Below are positions 9,126 to 21,017 of a DNA stretch of 64,000 nt, piece by piece. The DNA is from Gonapodya prolifera JEL478 (taxonomy: Eukaryota > Monoblepharomycota > Monoblepharidomycetes > Monoblepharidales > Gonapodyaceae), in NCBI GenBank assembly GCA_001574975.1, contig KQ965831.1, forward strand, positions 116,343 through 180,342, given 5' to 3'. How positions within the stretch are numbered: position 1 is the stretch's first letter; every line of letters begins with the position of its first letter. Under the pieces are notes generated by a model, which made no database searches, was not told the DNA's origin, and saw nothing but the letters and a program-made list of their open reading frames with translations. The translations under genes and the position numbers were made by a program.

Positions 9126-11202
9126 CGTCTGCAAGCGCGGATGGCTCGATGGTGAGGCGGCGAGGAGGGGAGGATGGCGGGCGGACGGGGTGGGAGCGGG
9201 GGCGGGCGGGGGGGGTGGGGTGGAGTTGGGATTGGTTTGTGTGGGTTGGGTTTGCGAGGCTGGGTGCCACGCCCGGGGGAGGACAAAATTGTGTCCCAAA
9301 TCCGCTCAGGCAGAGGCGTCGTTCTCTCTTTCCCTCTTCCTCCAACATCCTGCCTGCCTATTACTCCTCTCTATTACGCCTAGCCTCTACGCTGCTTACC
9401 CCCTTCCGCGAATGGACTCAGCGCAGCGTTCCGGCGCCCTCGCGAGAATTGTTCCATCTGAGGAGCAGCCATCTCCTCGTCCACTCTCCGACCTTTTGCT
9501 CGTGCGGTCTGCACTGGATTCTTATTTCCTTCTTTGTTATATCTACACTTGTGGCATCGCTGCACCATGCTGTCCCATCTTTCGCCTTTCTTTGTATTTC
9601 GACACCCCACCACATCTGACCAACCTCACCTCCAGTCGTCCGCCAACACAACTACACTTTCGTCATACCCAGTGACCTTACTCCGCCAGGCCGGCTCCCA
9701 CATCGGTCAGGTCCTCACATCTCCAAACTCCAGAACGCACGGCGAAACTCCATTCCCGGTCGCCCCCCTTTCCTCTCTCTCGTAACGAATTTCACTTTCC
9801 TGCGCGGTATCACTTGACATGACATCATCATGCAGTACATGCACATCTAACCGGCCCGGATTCCTCCCTCCCGCCACTCGGCTTCAACGCTTTGCCGTGC
9901 CTTCTGCCACCCGCACCTCGCCCACGCTGACCTCGCGCACCAATTCATTTTTAAAACGAACTGCACCCTCTCACGTCACCGCAGGGGCAACACGTCCTTC
10001 CTGCGGCCGTTTTCCAAGCCCTGCCCCTCACACTGACTCCATTCCGCCCTTACCCGTTCTTTTCCCCCATCTGCTCATCGACCTAGCCCACACCACGCAA
10101 TCCCCTCCCCTCGACATCCCCGTCTCGCTCCCATCGGCGCACAACTCCCGCCCGCACGGGCTGCGAGGTCCGGGGTCCGTTGTTGGGGACGCAGGGCATC
10201 GCACTCGGCGTCCTCGCAGGTCCTTTCGCCATCCTTCCCCACGACTGATCGGACACGATAACAGCCACATCCCGTCACGTGCTCGTCCAAGCCTAACCCG
10301 GAAACTGCATAGAACGCACCTCTGACCTCAACCCCACGGTGGGTCCAGGCGCCAGGAATAGGAACAGGTCCAGGGCTTGCCGTCCGCGGCGGCGGGGGCG
10401 TGATCGTCCCACTGTCGGCTTTCGGCTCGGCTCCCGGCTGATCGGCCTGCCGTGTGCCGCCTTTATGCCATGTGCCGCGTGCCCGACATCAAGATTGCAT
10501 TGCATGCGGTACGGCGCCCAATGCGGCCCGACGTCTTGGCTCAAGAGATGCCGCTCCCGCGGACACGTGACACGTGACTCATTCGGCAGTCGGCAGTCTC
10601 GACTTGACGCCGCCCAGTAGCGGCTCTGGAGAGATGTCGTGAGCCGACCTCATGTGACCAGGTCGTTGTCAAGGCACAACTCCCCACTCGCCACGGGCCA
10701 GGTTACTCATGAAAACACACGTGGTCGTGCAGTGTAGTGCAGTCCGTCGTGCTTATCCAAATGATCTACATTACGCGTACGAGCACACCGTGGAACATCG
10801 GCAGACGGTAAGCACGACAATATTAACGTCACCCCGCAAGATCAGCTCCTGGTCACGAATAGGTGTCTCTCCAGCGAGCTGCGAGCTTGGAACGTCCCTC
10901 TCCGCGAATGACATGGACTTTTATGATCACCCCGGCGCACGCAGTTCTGGGATCGGTCGACGGACCTTTGGTTTCTACGGCAACTTACGTTCAAGCACAA
11001 AAGCATCAACTCTTACACGATAAATTGTTTTCGAAAAGATTTAACACCGTTTTTTCCCCCTCTATGTTGGTATTAAGATATCTGGAAACTACGTGAAGCG
11101 TTTTGAAACACACCGCTGCAGATCAGTCCCACAAAGAGCTTCTAGGGTCGAAGACTGCAATCAGAAATTGTAAGCTGAGTTGGTGATAACCTTGCGTGTG
11201 AC
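9126..11202. other. Gene-less stretch upstream of BTB gene 1
   Basis: About 2 kb with no recognisable coding region. 9126-10330 is pyrimidine-rich on the plus strand and gives long low-complexity open frames on both strands, which I take as promoter/leader of the BTB gene rather than protein coding. 10560-10580 holds overlapping ACACGTGAC-type E-box motifs. Nothing identifiable in 10620-11200. Confidence 0.4.
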
Positions 11203-12911
11203 TTATGGGCTGGATATCATTGCTTGGGTCCACTGAGCAACGTCGGCACCTGTCATGGTCACATTCATCCGAGCCATGACTTCGCACAAGTCTGCGTTTG
11301 AGTAGTTAAGAAGTCTGAGTGCATGGGCCAAGTCGTTCCATCGCTCAGGTTTGTTAGTGAAACACATTAATTGGGGCAGAGCTGCGGGTTGCAAGGCAAG
11401 GTGTGAAAATGTCAAACAGCGTAAAGGGAACCCAAGACCTAAAGTGTCAACGTACAACCACCAACTTCCTCGTTGGAAAGTCCCAATGACCTGAGAAGGG
11501 ACGCACATATGGTCCTCTTGTCCGTTCTGGGAGCCGCCACAGTCGCTCCATCTTCAAGTTGGATGTGGTCAAAATTGCGCCCCGACGTTGATATACCAAT
11601 CCACGTTGTTTCCCAATACTGAGCAACATCTTATTCATCTCGTCATCTGCCATCGCGAGCTTGACCGACCCTGATCTATCCTGTGTCACGCCGCTACGCA
11701 TCATTTTGAGCACAGCAGACACGTTTTTCTCAGCGGCCTTGAGCTGATCTGTCGTGACGCGTCCACCGGAGCGTCCGAATGGCTCAGTCAACAAGCTTAT
11801 AAGAAAGTAAAGGAGACCCGTGCCGAGAGATGTGATGGACACGAGACTTGCGCGCACAAATTGGAGAATTGATCGGGCGCAGAAGTGCTGGCGGGAAGAT
11901 AGATTGTGGTCGTGGCTGAGTAAAAAGTGACGTTGTAGATCAATGTTCCATTTATACCAAGGCGTACACTAAGAAGCAAACCAGACATCGAACAAAAACA
12001 CTTACAAACGTTTATTGGAGTTTGATCCTTGCTTGGAGAGCATGGCGGCCAAAATCTGCTTGATCGCGTTAACCGTCGGGTCCGTGAAAGTGGGTCGCTT
12101 TGGTGTTGACACCCTTCCAGTGTACGGCACATTCAGACAGAGCGGGACCGCAAGCATTACCCACAAAGCCTGCTGATCGCCAGTACTCGCTGAGGTACGG
12201 CTCTCTGCCGCGGCATAGATCCTGGTGATCACGAGGGTTGGATCCTGGTGAGCTTTGTAGTAGATTTCGACAGCATGGACTCCTCCCGCCCAAAGAAACT
12301 GCTTCGAAATGTACCAAGAATCATCGCTGTCCTCAAGGCATTGGACGATTTGCAACTTTTCTGTGTCAGTAAGCTTCATGCACCAAATTACTTCCCCCAG
12401 CGTGGAGTCGTAATGCAGTGTTTCCATTACTTGCACCAGCTCTTCCATCCCCAAAAACTGTTTTATATCGTCAAGCGCGATTGCAAGTTTTGCTGGGTTC
12501 GCCATTATCCCGGCCCCTGTCGAATACTTTGTCAATTAGTGCTGACGTGGCGCGGTTGTCCGAGTCTACTGCCCTCCTGAACCAGGTGCCAAAATCAGCC
12601 AAGGTGCTTGAGAGATGCCCTTCGCGCTTCAGCTGCGCCGCGACAGCCGCGAGGGTTTTGCTCTCTTCGTCCCGAATCATTTGACTTAACAGCTCTTTCA
12701 TCGACATCCGCCACGATCTTGATACCAGCCGCAAGGATCCTTTGAGGAAGACAGCGGGACATTGGAGGCAGATCAAGAGTTGGAGCTCCAAGGGGAGCGA
12801 GATGGGAGGCTTCGAGGTGTTCTGAGTTGGATGTGATAATCGGTTCGCGAAAGGGGGATGGAGCCTCGCTGGTTTCTGTAGCAATAAGGAAAAGGAAGAC
12901 ACACCCACCAT
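11203..12911 (-). pseudogene. Decayed F-box-like family member, copy B
   Basis: The ATG at 12911 opens a good N-terminus: LPLELQLLICLQ (F-box-like), GSLRLVSRSWR, MKELLSQMIRD, KREGHLSSTLADFGTWFRR, then ALID. At that point the middle part present in copies A and C (RWAALL through WAEIALAEDW) is missing, and the frame changes into KYSTGAGIMANPAKLAIALD. From there the frame is intact: MEELVQVMETL, VIWCMKLTD, an ankyrin-like segment (SKQFLWAGGVHAVEIYYKA), LNVPYTGRVSTP and FTDPTVNAIKQIL. After an intron, ITSLGTGLLYFLISLLTEPF carries a hydrophobic stretch, and a further frame change precedes the C-terminal PERWNDLAHALRLLNYS...VAQWTQAMISSP block. The internal deletion plus frame changes suggest a pseudogene, although spliced exons could rescue part of it. 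Confidence 0.6.
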
Positions 12912-13574
12912 CGATCAAAGTCGGGATAGTTCGTGCCCCGTATGGAAGTGGTGATTTTTGAAGAACTGTGGGTCTGTCCGTTACTCATGTTTATTAGTGG
13001 CTTCCGAGAGCTCTGCTGAGTGCTGATGCACAGACTGCACTTCAGCCAAGATATGAGCGTATTATTGAATCGGTCTTTGCTCATCTATTCGTCAGACACA
13101 CTTTGTGTTGAAGAACGTCCATGGTGCGCCAAGAAAAACCAGGCCCGAAATGTACTTCGCAGTAAGTTTCGACATGCGAGACAGGTAGCACCCTCCAAAT
13201 GTAGATATGAAGCTTCACGGCAATGTCAATGAAATTCTGCCTCGGCGTTGCACCATCCTGTGATCACCATCACGCAGCCCAGCACCTAGTTTCACACTTG
13301 TTTTCTCTCAGACCTCCGCTTCAACACCACAAATACGTGCATACCGGTTCTCTATTTTCCAAATATCAAAAAATCATTTACAAGGTTCACAAGTTGTTCC
13401 ACGACGTGAAGCGTTACATATAATTTCTCCCAAGCCAGTTCAGGTACAGATACTGTACAGTTCCGATCCCCTTCACACCACACTCCTCCAATCCTCTCTG
13501 ATCTGACCATTACACCCCACCTCGGCCCAAACTCTGAAGACAAAAAACGGAAACGTCCAGCGTCACCGTCCGGC

Positions 13575-15663
13575 TCAGTACCTCGACCGCCCATTCCCGC
13601 CCCTTGAACTGCCCCGATCCCTTTCCCTCTCTCGCTCGCTCGGCCGCTCAATTTCGTAACCCATCGCACCCTTACTGACCGTCCGCGCGGGGGGGAGGGG
13701 CATGTCTCCGTACCCGTAGTCCCGATCACGGTCGCGGTCGGTGCTCCCGTACCTCCCATCAGAAATCGTGCTCCCCGTAGAATACGTGTTGATCGAGTTG
13801 GCGGTGTTCGACCGGTTCAGCGCCGTGGAGGACGACGCGCCCGATGAGGCTGGACTGGGTGTGGCGGAGTTTGGACCAGGTAGGAGGGAGTTGGTGTAGT
13901 TGCGGTGCGCGGAGCTGGGGTTGCGGCGGACTCTGGTGGGAGGGGGAGGCGAGGACGGGGAGAGATGGTATGAGCACGGGATCGATCAAGAGAAAAGCAT
14001 GCATCCAAACAGTGCAAACGAGTACCGAGTGGTGCCCAGGCGGGCTGCCCCCTCTGCTTGCGCTACCAGTACTCACTTTCTGAAGAGAGCGCCGACAACC
14101 ATATCGTTCGGCGCTAAATTCGCCTCGTGAATGCGTCTCAGCTCCTCCACTGACATATCATCCAGCTTCGCCCTACTCCACAAGTGGAACCGCTCCTCGT
14201 CGTCCAAGTCGGGTCGCGCGGCACAGAACGCCGCAAGTAGGTTGCATGTTCGTGCGGGGGACCAGGGTGTGTACAAAATAGACCGGCCCGGGGCCGCCGA
14301 GCCGTCCGTGGGCTGTGAGGCCGTCGCGTGGTCCAACGCAGCAGCGAACAGGTCCTCCGAGACTCCGTCGAGGGATCGAGGGTCCTGAGCCAGGAGGCGC
14401 GTGGCAGCGTCGAGGACGAGGTGCACGGGGACGTCTTCCCCGGCAAAGGCGGATTCGACGTCGTCCAGGGTAAGCGTGTGGAAGGGCACGCGGGCCCACA
14501 GCGAGGTGAGCTGTTCGGGTGTCGGGGGCATCTTGGAGGCAGTCCGGACCGAGATCCATCGACGGAGGATGTGGAAGGTCATCGAGGGGTCCGTAGAGTT
14601 GATGACGGTCGCCATGATGTCGTAGCTGGACCGCGCGAGCGCAGCGTCCGAGGCTTCGGGGCGGCCGACGAGGGCGAGCAGGCGCTCAAGGGCGGCTTTC
14701 GAGACATCGCGCACGGCCCACTTCGTGGCCTCGGTGAAGATGGTGTACAGGTCCTGCGGGCTCGGCGTGGCCCGCGGGTCGTCCAGCACGGCGCCGATGA
14801 TGCGGGCGGTGAAGTCGTGCAGCTGGTTGAGCTCGAACATGTTGGACACCGCGTGCACACCAAGCACCAGGCCCCATTCGCAGTCGGGGATCGGAATGCG
14901 GTCGGGATCCGTCATGGAGTAGATGTACCATAAGTTGAAGCCGAGGGCTTCATGAAGAGCTTCGTGGGCGGGGAAGACGGGCATGTCGAACATGGGGACC
15001 CCGTTTTGGTTCGTTTCCGAGGGATCGATGTCCGAGAAGAGTGCATCGAAAAAGGGAGACCGTTGCGATAAGACAACGCGGTGCGCGGGGAATGTGGAAA
15101 TCTGCGGTGGAAAACCGGGAGTGTTGGGTTGGAGTGAGGTGACAAAGGAAGCCACAGCGGTGGGTTTTCGCAACCACCATCAGCCGACAAGGAGTTGCAA
15201 TCAAGGCAGCCAAACACTTCCCGGTACGGATTTTCTCCTTGTCTTTGAATACGAGAGAACCAATGGACGAGAGAACCAATGGGCTCGGAATCACCACCAA
15301 GCATCAAGTAACAATTCAACCTGCACTTTCCACCACCCTATCACCCGCGCCCACCCCCACGACCCCGCCACGCCAACGCACCTGCTTGTCGGTTGTTTGC
15401 ACTTTGAGTATACAATCGACGTACTTTGCGCTCTTCAAGAACCTGATAAACCCAGTGTGTGTCGGCTGCTCCTCCCCTTCATCGTTCCCACCCTTCTGCG
15501 CCCTGTGTCGCGAGGTTTTTGCCTTCCGTGCTGCTGCTGGCGGTGGAGCCCGCATCTGCCGATTTCGCCCACTCCCGTAGTCCCCCGGTGATTGGCCCGT
15601 GGGGGACGGCGAGGGCGAGCGAGACTTTCCCGTCCTGTTGTCGATGCTCTCGCGTCCGCGCAT
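13575..15663 (-). CDS. BTB/POZ domain protein 2 (554 aa)
   Basis: Exons 15663-15382, 15101-14077 and 13932-13575; phases 0 and 2, the same as in BTB gene 1. ATG at 15663 is the first in the frame. BTB core: FIRFLKSAKYVDCILKV before intron 1, then ISTFPAHRVVLSQRSPFFDA after it, followed by MFDMPVFPAHEALHEALGF, which aligns with MYDLPHFPDHELLHEALGF of the paralogue. The helical middle ends in MVVGALFRK just before intron 2, as in the paralogue (MRVVEALFLK). The tail is short and charged (ERDRDRDYGYGD, then an ERERERDR-type run) and lacks the SMD repeats. Probably an adaptor or scaffold protein; function beyond BTB dimerisation is unknown. The tandem arrangement suggests duplication, with copy B of the decayed family between the two. 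Confidence 0.85.
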
Positions 15664-16781
15664 GGGGGAGACGGCGGATCGTGCGCTGGTGATGGTGGTC
15701 GGGGTGCAGGGTCGCAACGGTGCTGAAGGAAAGCGGTGTGGCGCGGCAAGCGGTTGCCTTGCCTTTTTTTCAGATCGAAGTGGATTCACAACAATCTTGC
15801 CAAGCAAGAAAGAAGTGCACCTGGATAGTTGCTGTCTTGTGCAAATGCAAAGAGACCCTGCTAGTCACAGGAAGACGGAGTGAGTGACATGTGAGAAAGT
15901 TCATCTTTCCACGACGCCTCGCAAGATCGCCCGCGTGGCCTCAAAGGTTACTCATTATTGACTTACATAAGTCAATCGGATGTTACCACAGCAGATATGG
16001 TTTGATGAAGATCAATGCGTTCAGAAAGATCAATTATTCACCTCTCAGCATCTTGTGCTGATGATTCGGGCTCACTTGAGTCTCAACGGCGAGGGGAAGG
16101 TAATCGGCTGTCCTGTCTGAGCTCGAGTCACCGTGAAAGTTACAGTTGACAATACGGTGGCTTGGCGGCAGCCCATCTCTCGCCTCCGTCAAAATGATGT
16201 TCATCGCTTCCACGAATACTTAACCCCACTGGTCCTGTCAAATGCATCTAATGTATGGCCAGGTATGGTTGTTTCGTGTCATTATGTCAGAATTCACGCT
16301 CCGTCCGCCAAGAGCAAGGGGAGAGGTAGGAGGGTTGCACCTGGTTGCACGGGGTTGCACCGTATCAAATTTTTGTAGAAGAACGTCAGTGGTAGCCGAA
16401 CTCTGTGCTCTTTTCAATCTTCAGCCGTGTTTATTTTACGCGACAAATATGAATTGAAGAGGCTGGAAATTGGAGGAATACGACCGGAATACGACCGGAA
16501 GAAGCGGATGCGCTTTATTCGTGGCCCTTTTCCCGGAGCGAGCATCGGAACGTTGATTTGTAAAAATCTTGTTTTTCAGGTTCAGTGCACAGGAAGGTTC
16601 AATGAACTGTTCCTTTTGATATCCGCACTTCAATCGAGGAGAGGACCAAGCTCAGCAGTGGACGCTTCAAAGGGCAGTACAGCTCAGACTGTCTGCTTCA
16701 ACCATCAGTGGGGGAGAAGGCTTCACTTCCTTGCGACTCTCTCTCTGCTTTCACCTCACACCGCCGAGCATCGGACCGCCC
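15664..16781. other. Gene-less divergent intergenic region
   Basis: 1.1 kb between the divergently transcribed BTB gene 2 and the transcription-factor gene; it should hold both promoters. Tandem GGTTGCAC repeats occur around 16334-16360 and a duplicated GAATACGACCG occurs at about 16476-16497. No coding region recognised. Confidence 0.45.
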
Positions 16782-18885
16782 ATGGCCGACACCCAGTCGA
16801 TGGACGGGACAATTGGGTCGCCGTCGATTTCGAGTGTCTCTCGCAAGCGATCTCCTCCGCCGTTGGAGGTGAGTGTCTGCTTGGAACACAAAACCTGATT
16901 CGTCAGGTACTGATGCCCACCTTCGCAGCGACCAACCTCTTCAAAGCGGCCGACGCGCCACGTGAATTCCAGACTGTCGCTTCTGGAACACGTCCTGCGA
17001 TCTAGCGCGTCTCGTACGACGGAGAAGGAAAAGGAAAAGGAGCGGAACCTCGATTCAGGGGCGACGGTTGCAGTTATCAAACTCAATCCCAATCCTCTCG
17101 CCGACGCAAAGCTGAAATCGTTCCCTCATTTCCTCTCTGCGGAAGTCTGCTACAAGCTTCTCAGTCGATACTTCGCCAGCAAACCCAGCCACTCGGCGCT
17201 GGTGCACTCCTCTGTCATCCTTGAGAATCCTAAACCAAACCCGATCCTCACGTTCAGCGTCCTTTCGCTTGCATCGAGCTTGAATCCAGAACAACATTTT
17301 CGCACGCTTGGGAAGTGGATGATGTTTCCGCGGATGAAGGAAACCCTGCGAGCGACCTCGTGGCCCTCCGTCGAAACAATCATCGCGTACCTTCACGGCT
17401 TCTTTATCTCATTTACTTCGACAAAGGTATTATGTGCATTTCTCCCTCGCCTTCGCAAGGTGCTGACTTTTCATTGTCCTGTCGACAGTCAGTAAAAGAA
17501 AGTCTCGTCCATCTATCCCAAGCTTGCGCCGCAACCAAGCTTCTCCGAATCACTTCTGAGGAGGGTCTTCACGCACTCTTCCCGGAAGAAGTCACCGCAA
17601 ATTCGGATCTTGTTGGTTCCAACCCAATGACCCCTCCTTGGTTGCTCCGCGAGCAAGCCCGCCGCGTTGCGTGGCTCGCCTTTTCGTTGGACGCTGTCAT
17701 TTCCGCAAGCCTCGGGAACCGAACGAGCTTGGAAGAAGACGGCCTCTGGACGCTCAACTTTCCCTGTGATGACGCGTGAGTCGTGATTCCTCTATGAATT
17801 CGCCATGCGTTTTTGAACTGACGACGCCACACCGCGGCGCTAGTACGTGGTCTCAGAAGAAACCCCCCAGCTTGGATCCGAACACCCCTCGCGCCTCTCT
17901 GCGCTCCATCCTCACCCCCGTGGTCTCAGGTGAAAGGCAGCCCGAACCAACGTACCCCCTCCTGGCCTCGACCTGGGGCAAGATTCCTCCCTACATGGAG
18001 CCCGTTTGCATATACACCTTCCGGCTGGCCACTCAGCTCCATGTACGCATTGAACAGCTCGGGCTGTGTGTGTTCATGTACCAAGACCCGGACATCCACA
18101 ATGTCGGCTCAAAGATCCGGCACGTCGAGCACGTTATCGAGAAGCTCGAGACTTATATCTCGTGCGGAGGGAAAGTGCGGACCTCGTCGTCCTTGCTGAG
18201 TTCGGCAGTGCTTTCAGCGGCAAGGGCCGTCCTCCACGGACCTGGCATGGTGCTGGAGAGGTTGTGGATAAAGTTAATCGGAGAAAGACTGTGGTTTAGG
18301 GACTTTGTTCCCGAAGTTCCTCAGGATTTGGCGTATTGGATTGAACTGAAGAGACCCAGGCATGGGATGGAAACTGAGGAGCTTCTTTCAGCCTGGGTAG
18401 GTGTATTTGCTTCGCTTTGCACCTGTGGAACGTCGAGCCAAATCTCCTTTCCTCTTGTGCAGTCTGCCTCACCTCATTTCATCACAGCCATCGAAGACGC
18501 TTCATGCGCCGCAGTCATCCTCCAAGAGGCCGTCGCTCTCGATCCAGGGCTCAGAAACTACGTCACAGAGGGTGCTCGGGGGTGGTTCGGAAACCCAATC
18601 GAGAAAGTGTACGTTTCGGCCGTTCGCAATAGTTCTCCATCTCTCCTGATCGTCCACCTCTTTCCCCCCGACATCATCAGACTTGGCTCCTCCGCTGTAG
18701 TCCTCATCGTAGCCGCCGCTCTTTCCCGCGTCCACAAGCTCCCGACCGAGCAGCAGCTCGCCTGCTCGGCACAATCCATCCTGAGCGGGGGAGGTCCTCC
18801 CATAGATGTCGAAGGTATGGTCTCGTGGGTGGTGCAGGAGTTGAAGCTGAAGGAAGTTGGGAAGCCGAAGGCCGGGCCGACGTAG
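16782..18885 (+). CDS. Fungal-specific transcription factor domain protein without a visible zinc cluster (~615-637 aa)
   Basis: Exons 16782-16868, 16929-17426, 17489-17775 and 17844-18885; all phases join. An in-frame 66-nt intron (18397-18462) and possibly one at 18609-18680 may also be removed, hence the length range. The PF04082-type middle region is recognisable: FPHFLSAEVCYKLLSRYF near the start, and E-x-A-R-R-V-A-W-L-A-F-S-L-D followed by a DGLWTLNFPCDDATW segment, the usual 'RRVfW..F.lDr ... D..w.LP.ded.W' pattern. A coiled-coil-like linker (NSRLSLLEHVLRSSAS) precedes it, as is usual just after a Zn2Cys6 cluster, yet the upstream exon (MADTQSMDGTIG...RKRSPPPLE) has no cysteines. Either the cluster exon was lost or it is skipped. 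Likely nuclear; targets unknown. Confidence 0.75.
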
Positions 18886-19345
18886 TTGTCAGTTGTCTGC
18901 AGCAGTGCGCTAACAACTTCAGCCAGGCGCCTGTCAAACGGTGCGCTGTTGGAGATCTGCACCTGACGATGTACATATTGACTCTTTGCATGCCTTCTCG
19001 GTCCGGAACCGGGGAGAGGCGTTACTCTAGTGCGGTAATGGTCGTATTTGCTGGGTTTATGCTGCAAGTTATAGCTTAATGTTGTACCTAGAGGGCCTAA
19101 TACAGTGTGAATTTGCTCGATGTTTGTGAAGATAGAGACTTCTTCCTGAGTGAATTTCTGACCTCACAATTAATAGATCAGACATCGGGACTCGTTGGGT
19201 TCGAGCCCGGATCAGGCGGGTTCATTAAACAGGAGAGATAATCACGCCGAGGACAAGAGGGTGTGCAGCAACATCATTACAAAGAAAGTAAACTTCATTA
19301 GAATTCTGGCGTTACAGCTGGATTCCGTTCTGGATCGCATCGTCA
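18886..19345. other. Intergenic, nothing recognised
   Basis: Tail-to-tail spacer between the transcription-factor gene and the VOC-domain gene. A GGGTTCGAGCCC string near 19198-19209 resembles a tRNA T-arm, but no acceptor or anticodon stem fits around it. Confidence 0.5.
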
Positions 19346-20625
19346 TCAATTAGCAGCAGCCGACTTCTCCACACTCTCCCCTCCATCAACCATCTGCCTC
19401 GCAGCAGCCGACTTCTCCACGCTTTCCCCTCCATCAACCGCCTCCTTGGCAGCGGGTTGCATAAAGTGGATATTGTTACCGTTGGGGTCGTAGCCCTGGA
19501 TGTTGTATCCGTCTTTTCGTTGCCAAACGACGTACACACCGTTACATCTCGTAGAGATCACAAACAAGTCCCAAATCCCAACTCACACTTTGGATCACCC
19601 ATTCGGAGCCCTTCGATGATGGACCCGCCGGCCGCCTTGACGAGCGCCTCGGTATCGTCAAGGTTTTGGACGGTGAAGTGCAAGTCCACTTGAGCCCCTT
19701 TGGGCGTGCTGGGGACGGGGTAGATACCACCAGAAAGTGCAACGTGGGTGCGTTTGGTGCCTTGGAACGTTTCATTGAATGAGAGACAAAGATGAAGGAA
19801 GTAGAGCTGATTCAACCTTCGACTGAGAAGTCTCACCTGGAACGTGACTCGCGTCCCACGACCACAAGGAGTACCCGCCCATGTCGACCCACGACCACCC
19901 AAGCACCTTGCTGTAGAAGTCCCGTGTCGCGGCCTCCTTTCCCTCCAGGCAGGGAATCTCAATGTGCACAGGGTACGATCCGTCTCCAGCGTGGAGAGCA
20001 CCGCATTGGTGCTTGAAGAGCATGGTCATATCGGCGGGCTGGTAGAGATACATAAGGTTCCCGACGGAATCTTCGAACGTCGCGTTCGCGCCGCCTGCGA
20101 GAGGTCGCCGTCGTCAATTGTTACGTGTGTTTTGCAGCAAGGTAACGTTCAAGAAGCTTTACCGGATGGGTCCTCGGGGATCTTTCGCAAGCAAATCATG
20201 CAGGTACCATCACAGTAAGAAGTCAATCTTATCAAGAGAAGCTCACCAGCTGTTTGCCTTGCAGGCACTTCCCTCCGTGCTTTTCAATCTCTTTGAGCTT
20301 CTCTTCGATGTTCTCAGCGAGGAGGTATATCTTGACGCCCGACCGAACTCCAGTTGCCTTTGCCGCGTCGGTCTCGAAGAACCCTCCCGTCGGGAGAAGC
20401 AGACCTTCATTCTTGTCTTTTGCGTCTGGCGTCCAAATCAGCATTTGCGGGTAGTTTGGGTCCAGAGGGAATACACGCCACCCGAAGACAGCCTCGTAGA
20501 ACGATTTGGCGCGAGCGAGGTCCTGAAATCGGTGGAAGTGGTGAGTGGATGGTGGGGACCAACAGGAAACAACGCGATGCACGAACCGCGACAGGAATCC
20601 AAGCATTGAGACGACTGATAATCAT
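19346..20625 (-). CDS. Double VOC (glyoxalase/bleomycin-resistance-like) protein, 321 aa
   Basis: Six exons: 20625-20587, 20522-20247, 20181-20163 (a 19-nt microexon), 20094-19837, 19760-19589 and 19547-19346; phases agree throughout. VOC module 1 begins RLNAWIPVADLARAKSFYEAVFGW and runs through FEDSVGNLMYLYQP. Module 2 begins PVHIEIPCLEGKEAATRDFY and runs to YDPNGNNIHFMQP. Each shows the beta-alpha-beta-beta-beta start D/E..RA..FY..VLGW typical of VOC proteins such as the tandem-module CFP-30/GLOD-like group. These metal-dependent folds act as isomerases, dioxygenases or binding proteins; which applies here cannot be told. The C-terminus ends in two tandem 16-residue units (VDGGESVEKSAAARQM and VDGGESVEKSAAAN). 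Good confidence in fold and structure. Confidence 0.85.
19353..19440 (-). repeat. 48-bp tandem coding repeat at VOC protein C-terminus
   Basis: Two units starting at 19353 and 19401 share GCAGCAGCCGACTTCTCCAC and CTCCATCAACC. They encode the duplicated VDGGESVEKSAAA tail and keep the frame (48 = 3 x 16). Confidence 0.85.
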
Positions 20626-21017
20626 TGTCGTTTGAACGGTGTTGGAGTTAGAGTGCAGGGAGAACGTTCAGTCATCTGTTATGTGCATCCGGCAGTTGAT
20701 CCGATTTTCCGATTTTGCCGGAAATGATGCGCAGGAAAAGACGCCGTCGTCAATGCAAGCGATTTGCGGTGATGCCAACGAGCGACAACACGCTACAAAA
20801 TAACTTAAAGCGAATAGGGCGAGCACTGCCTATTTACAAACAGTGGGGGCGACACGCCCCCGTAGCAACCAATTAGACTCAAACTGATTTCTGTAGAGCC
20901 TGTCTGGCAATGCATGTCCTATATATCACTCATATTATTTTTGGGATTGTAGTAGGCGCCGTGGCCGGCTTGACTGACCCTGTTCGCCAATAACTGCATG
21001 AATATTCCCGGGATACG

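Noticed and set aside
8592-9675. Long plus-strand open frames opposite BTB gene 1 exon 1
   Set aside because: They are antisense shadows of a Pro/Gly-rich coding exon; the minus strand has BTB homology and consistent splice phases.
9801-10325. 168-codon plus-strand open frame
   Set aside because: Low-complexity Pro/Ser/Thr/Arg composition, no domain, and located in the likely leader of the BTB gene; such frames arise by chance in GC-rich DNA.
19190-19225. Possible tRNA T-arm (GGGTTCGAGCCC)
   Set aside because: No matching acceptor, D or anticodon stem within 100 bp; the T-stem itself pairs poorly.
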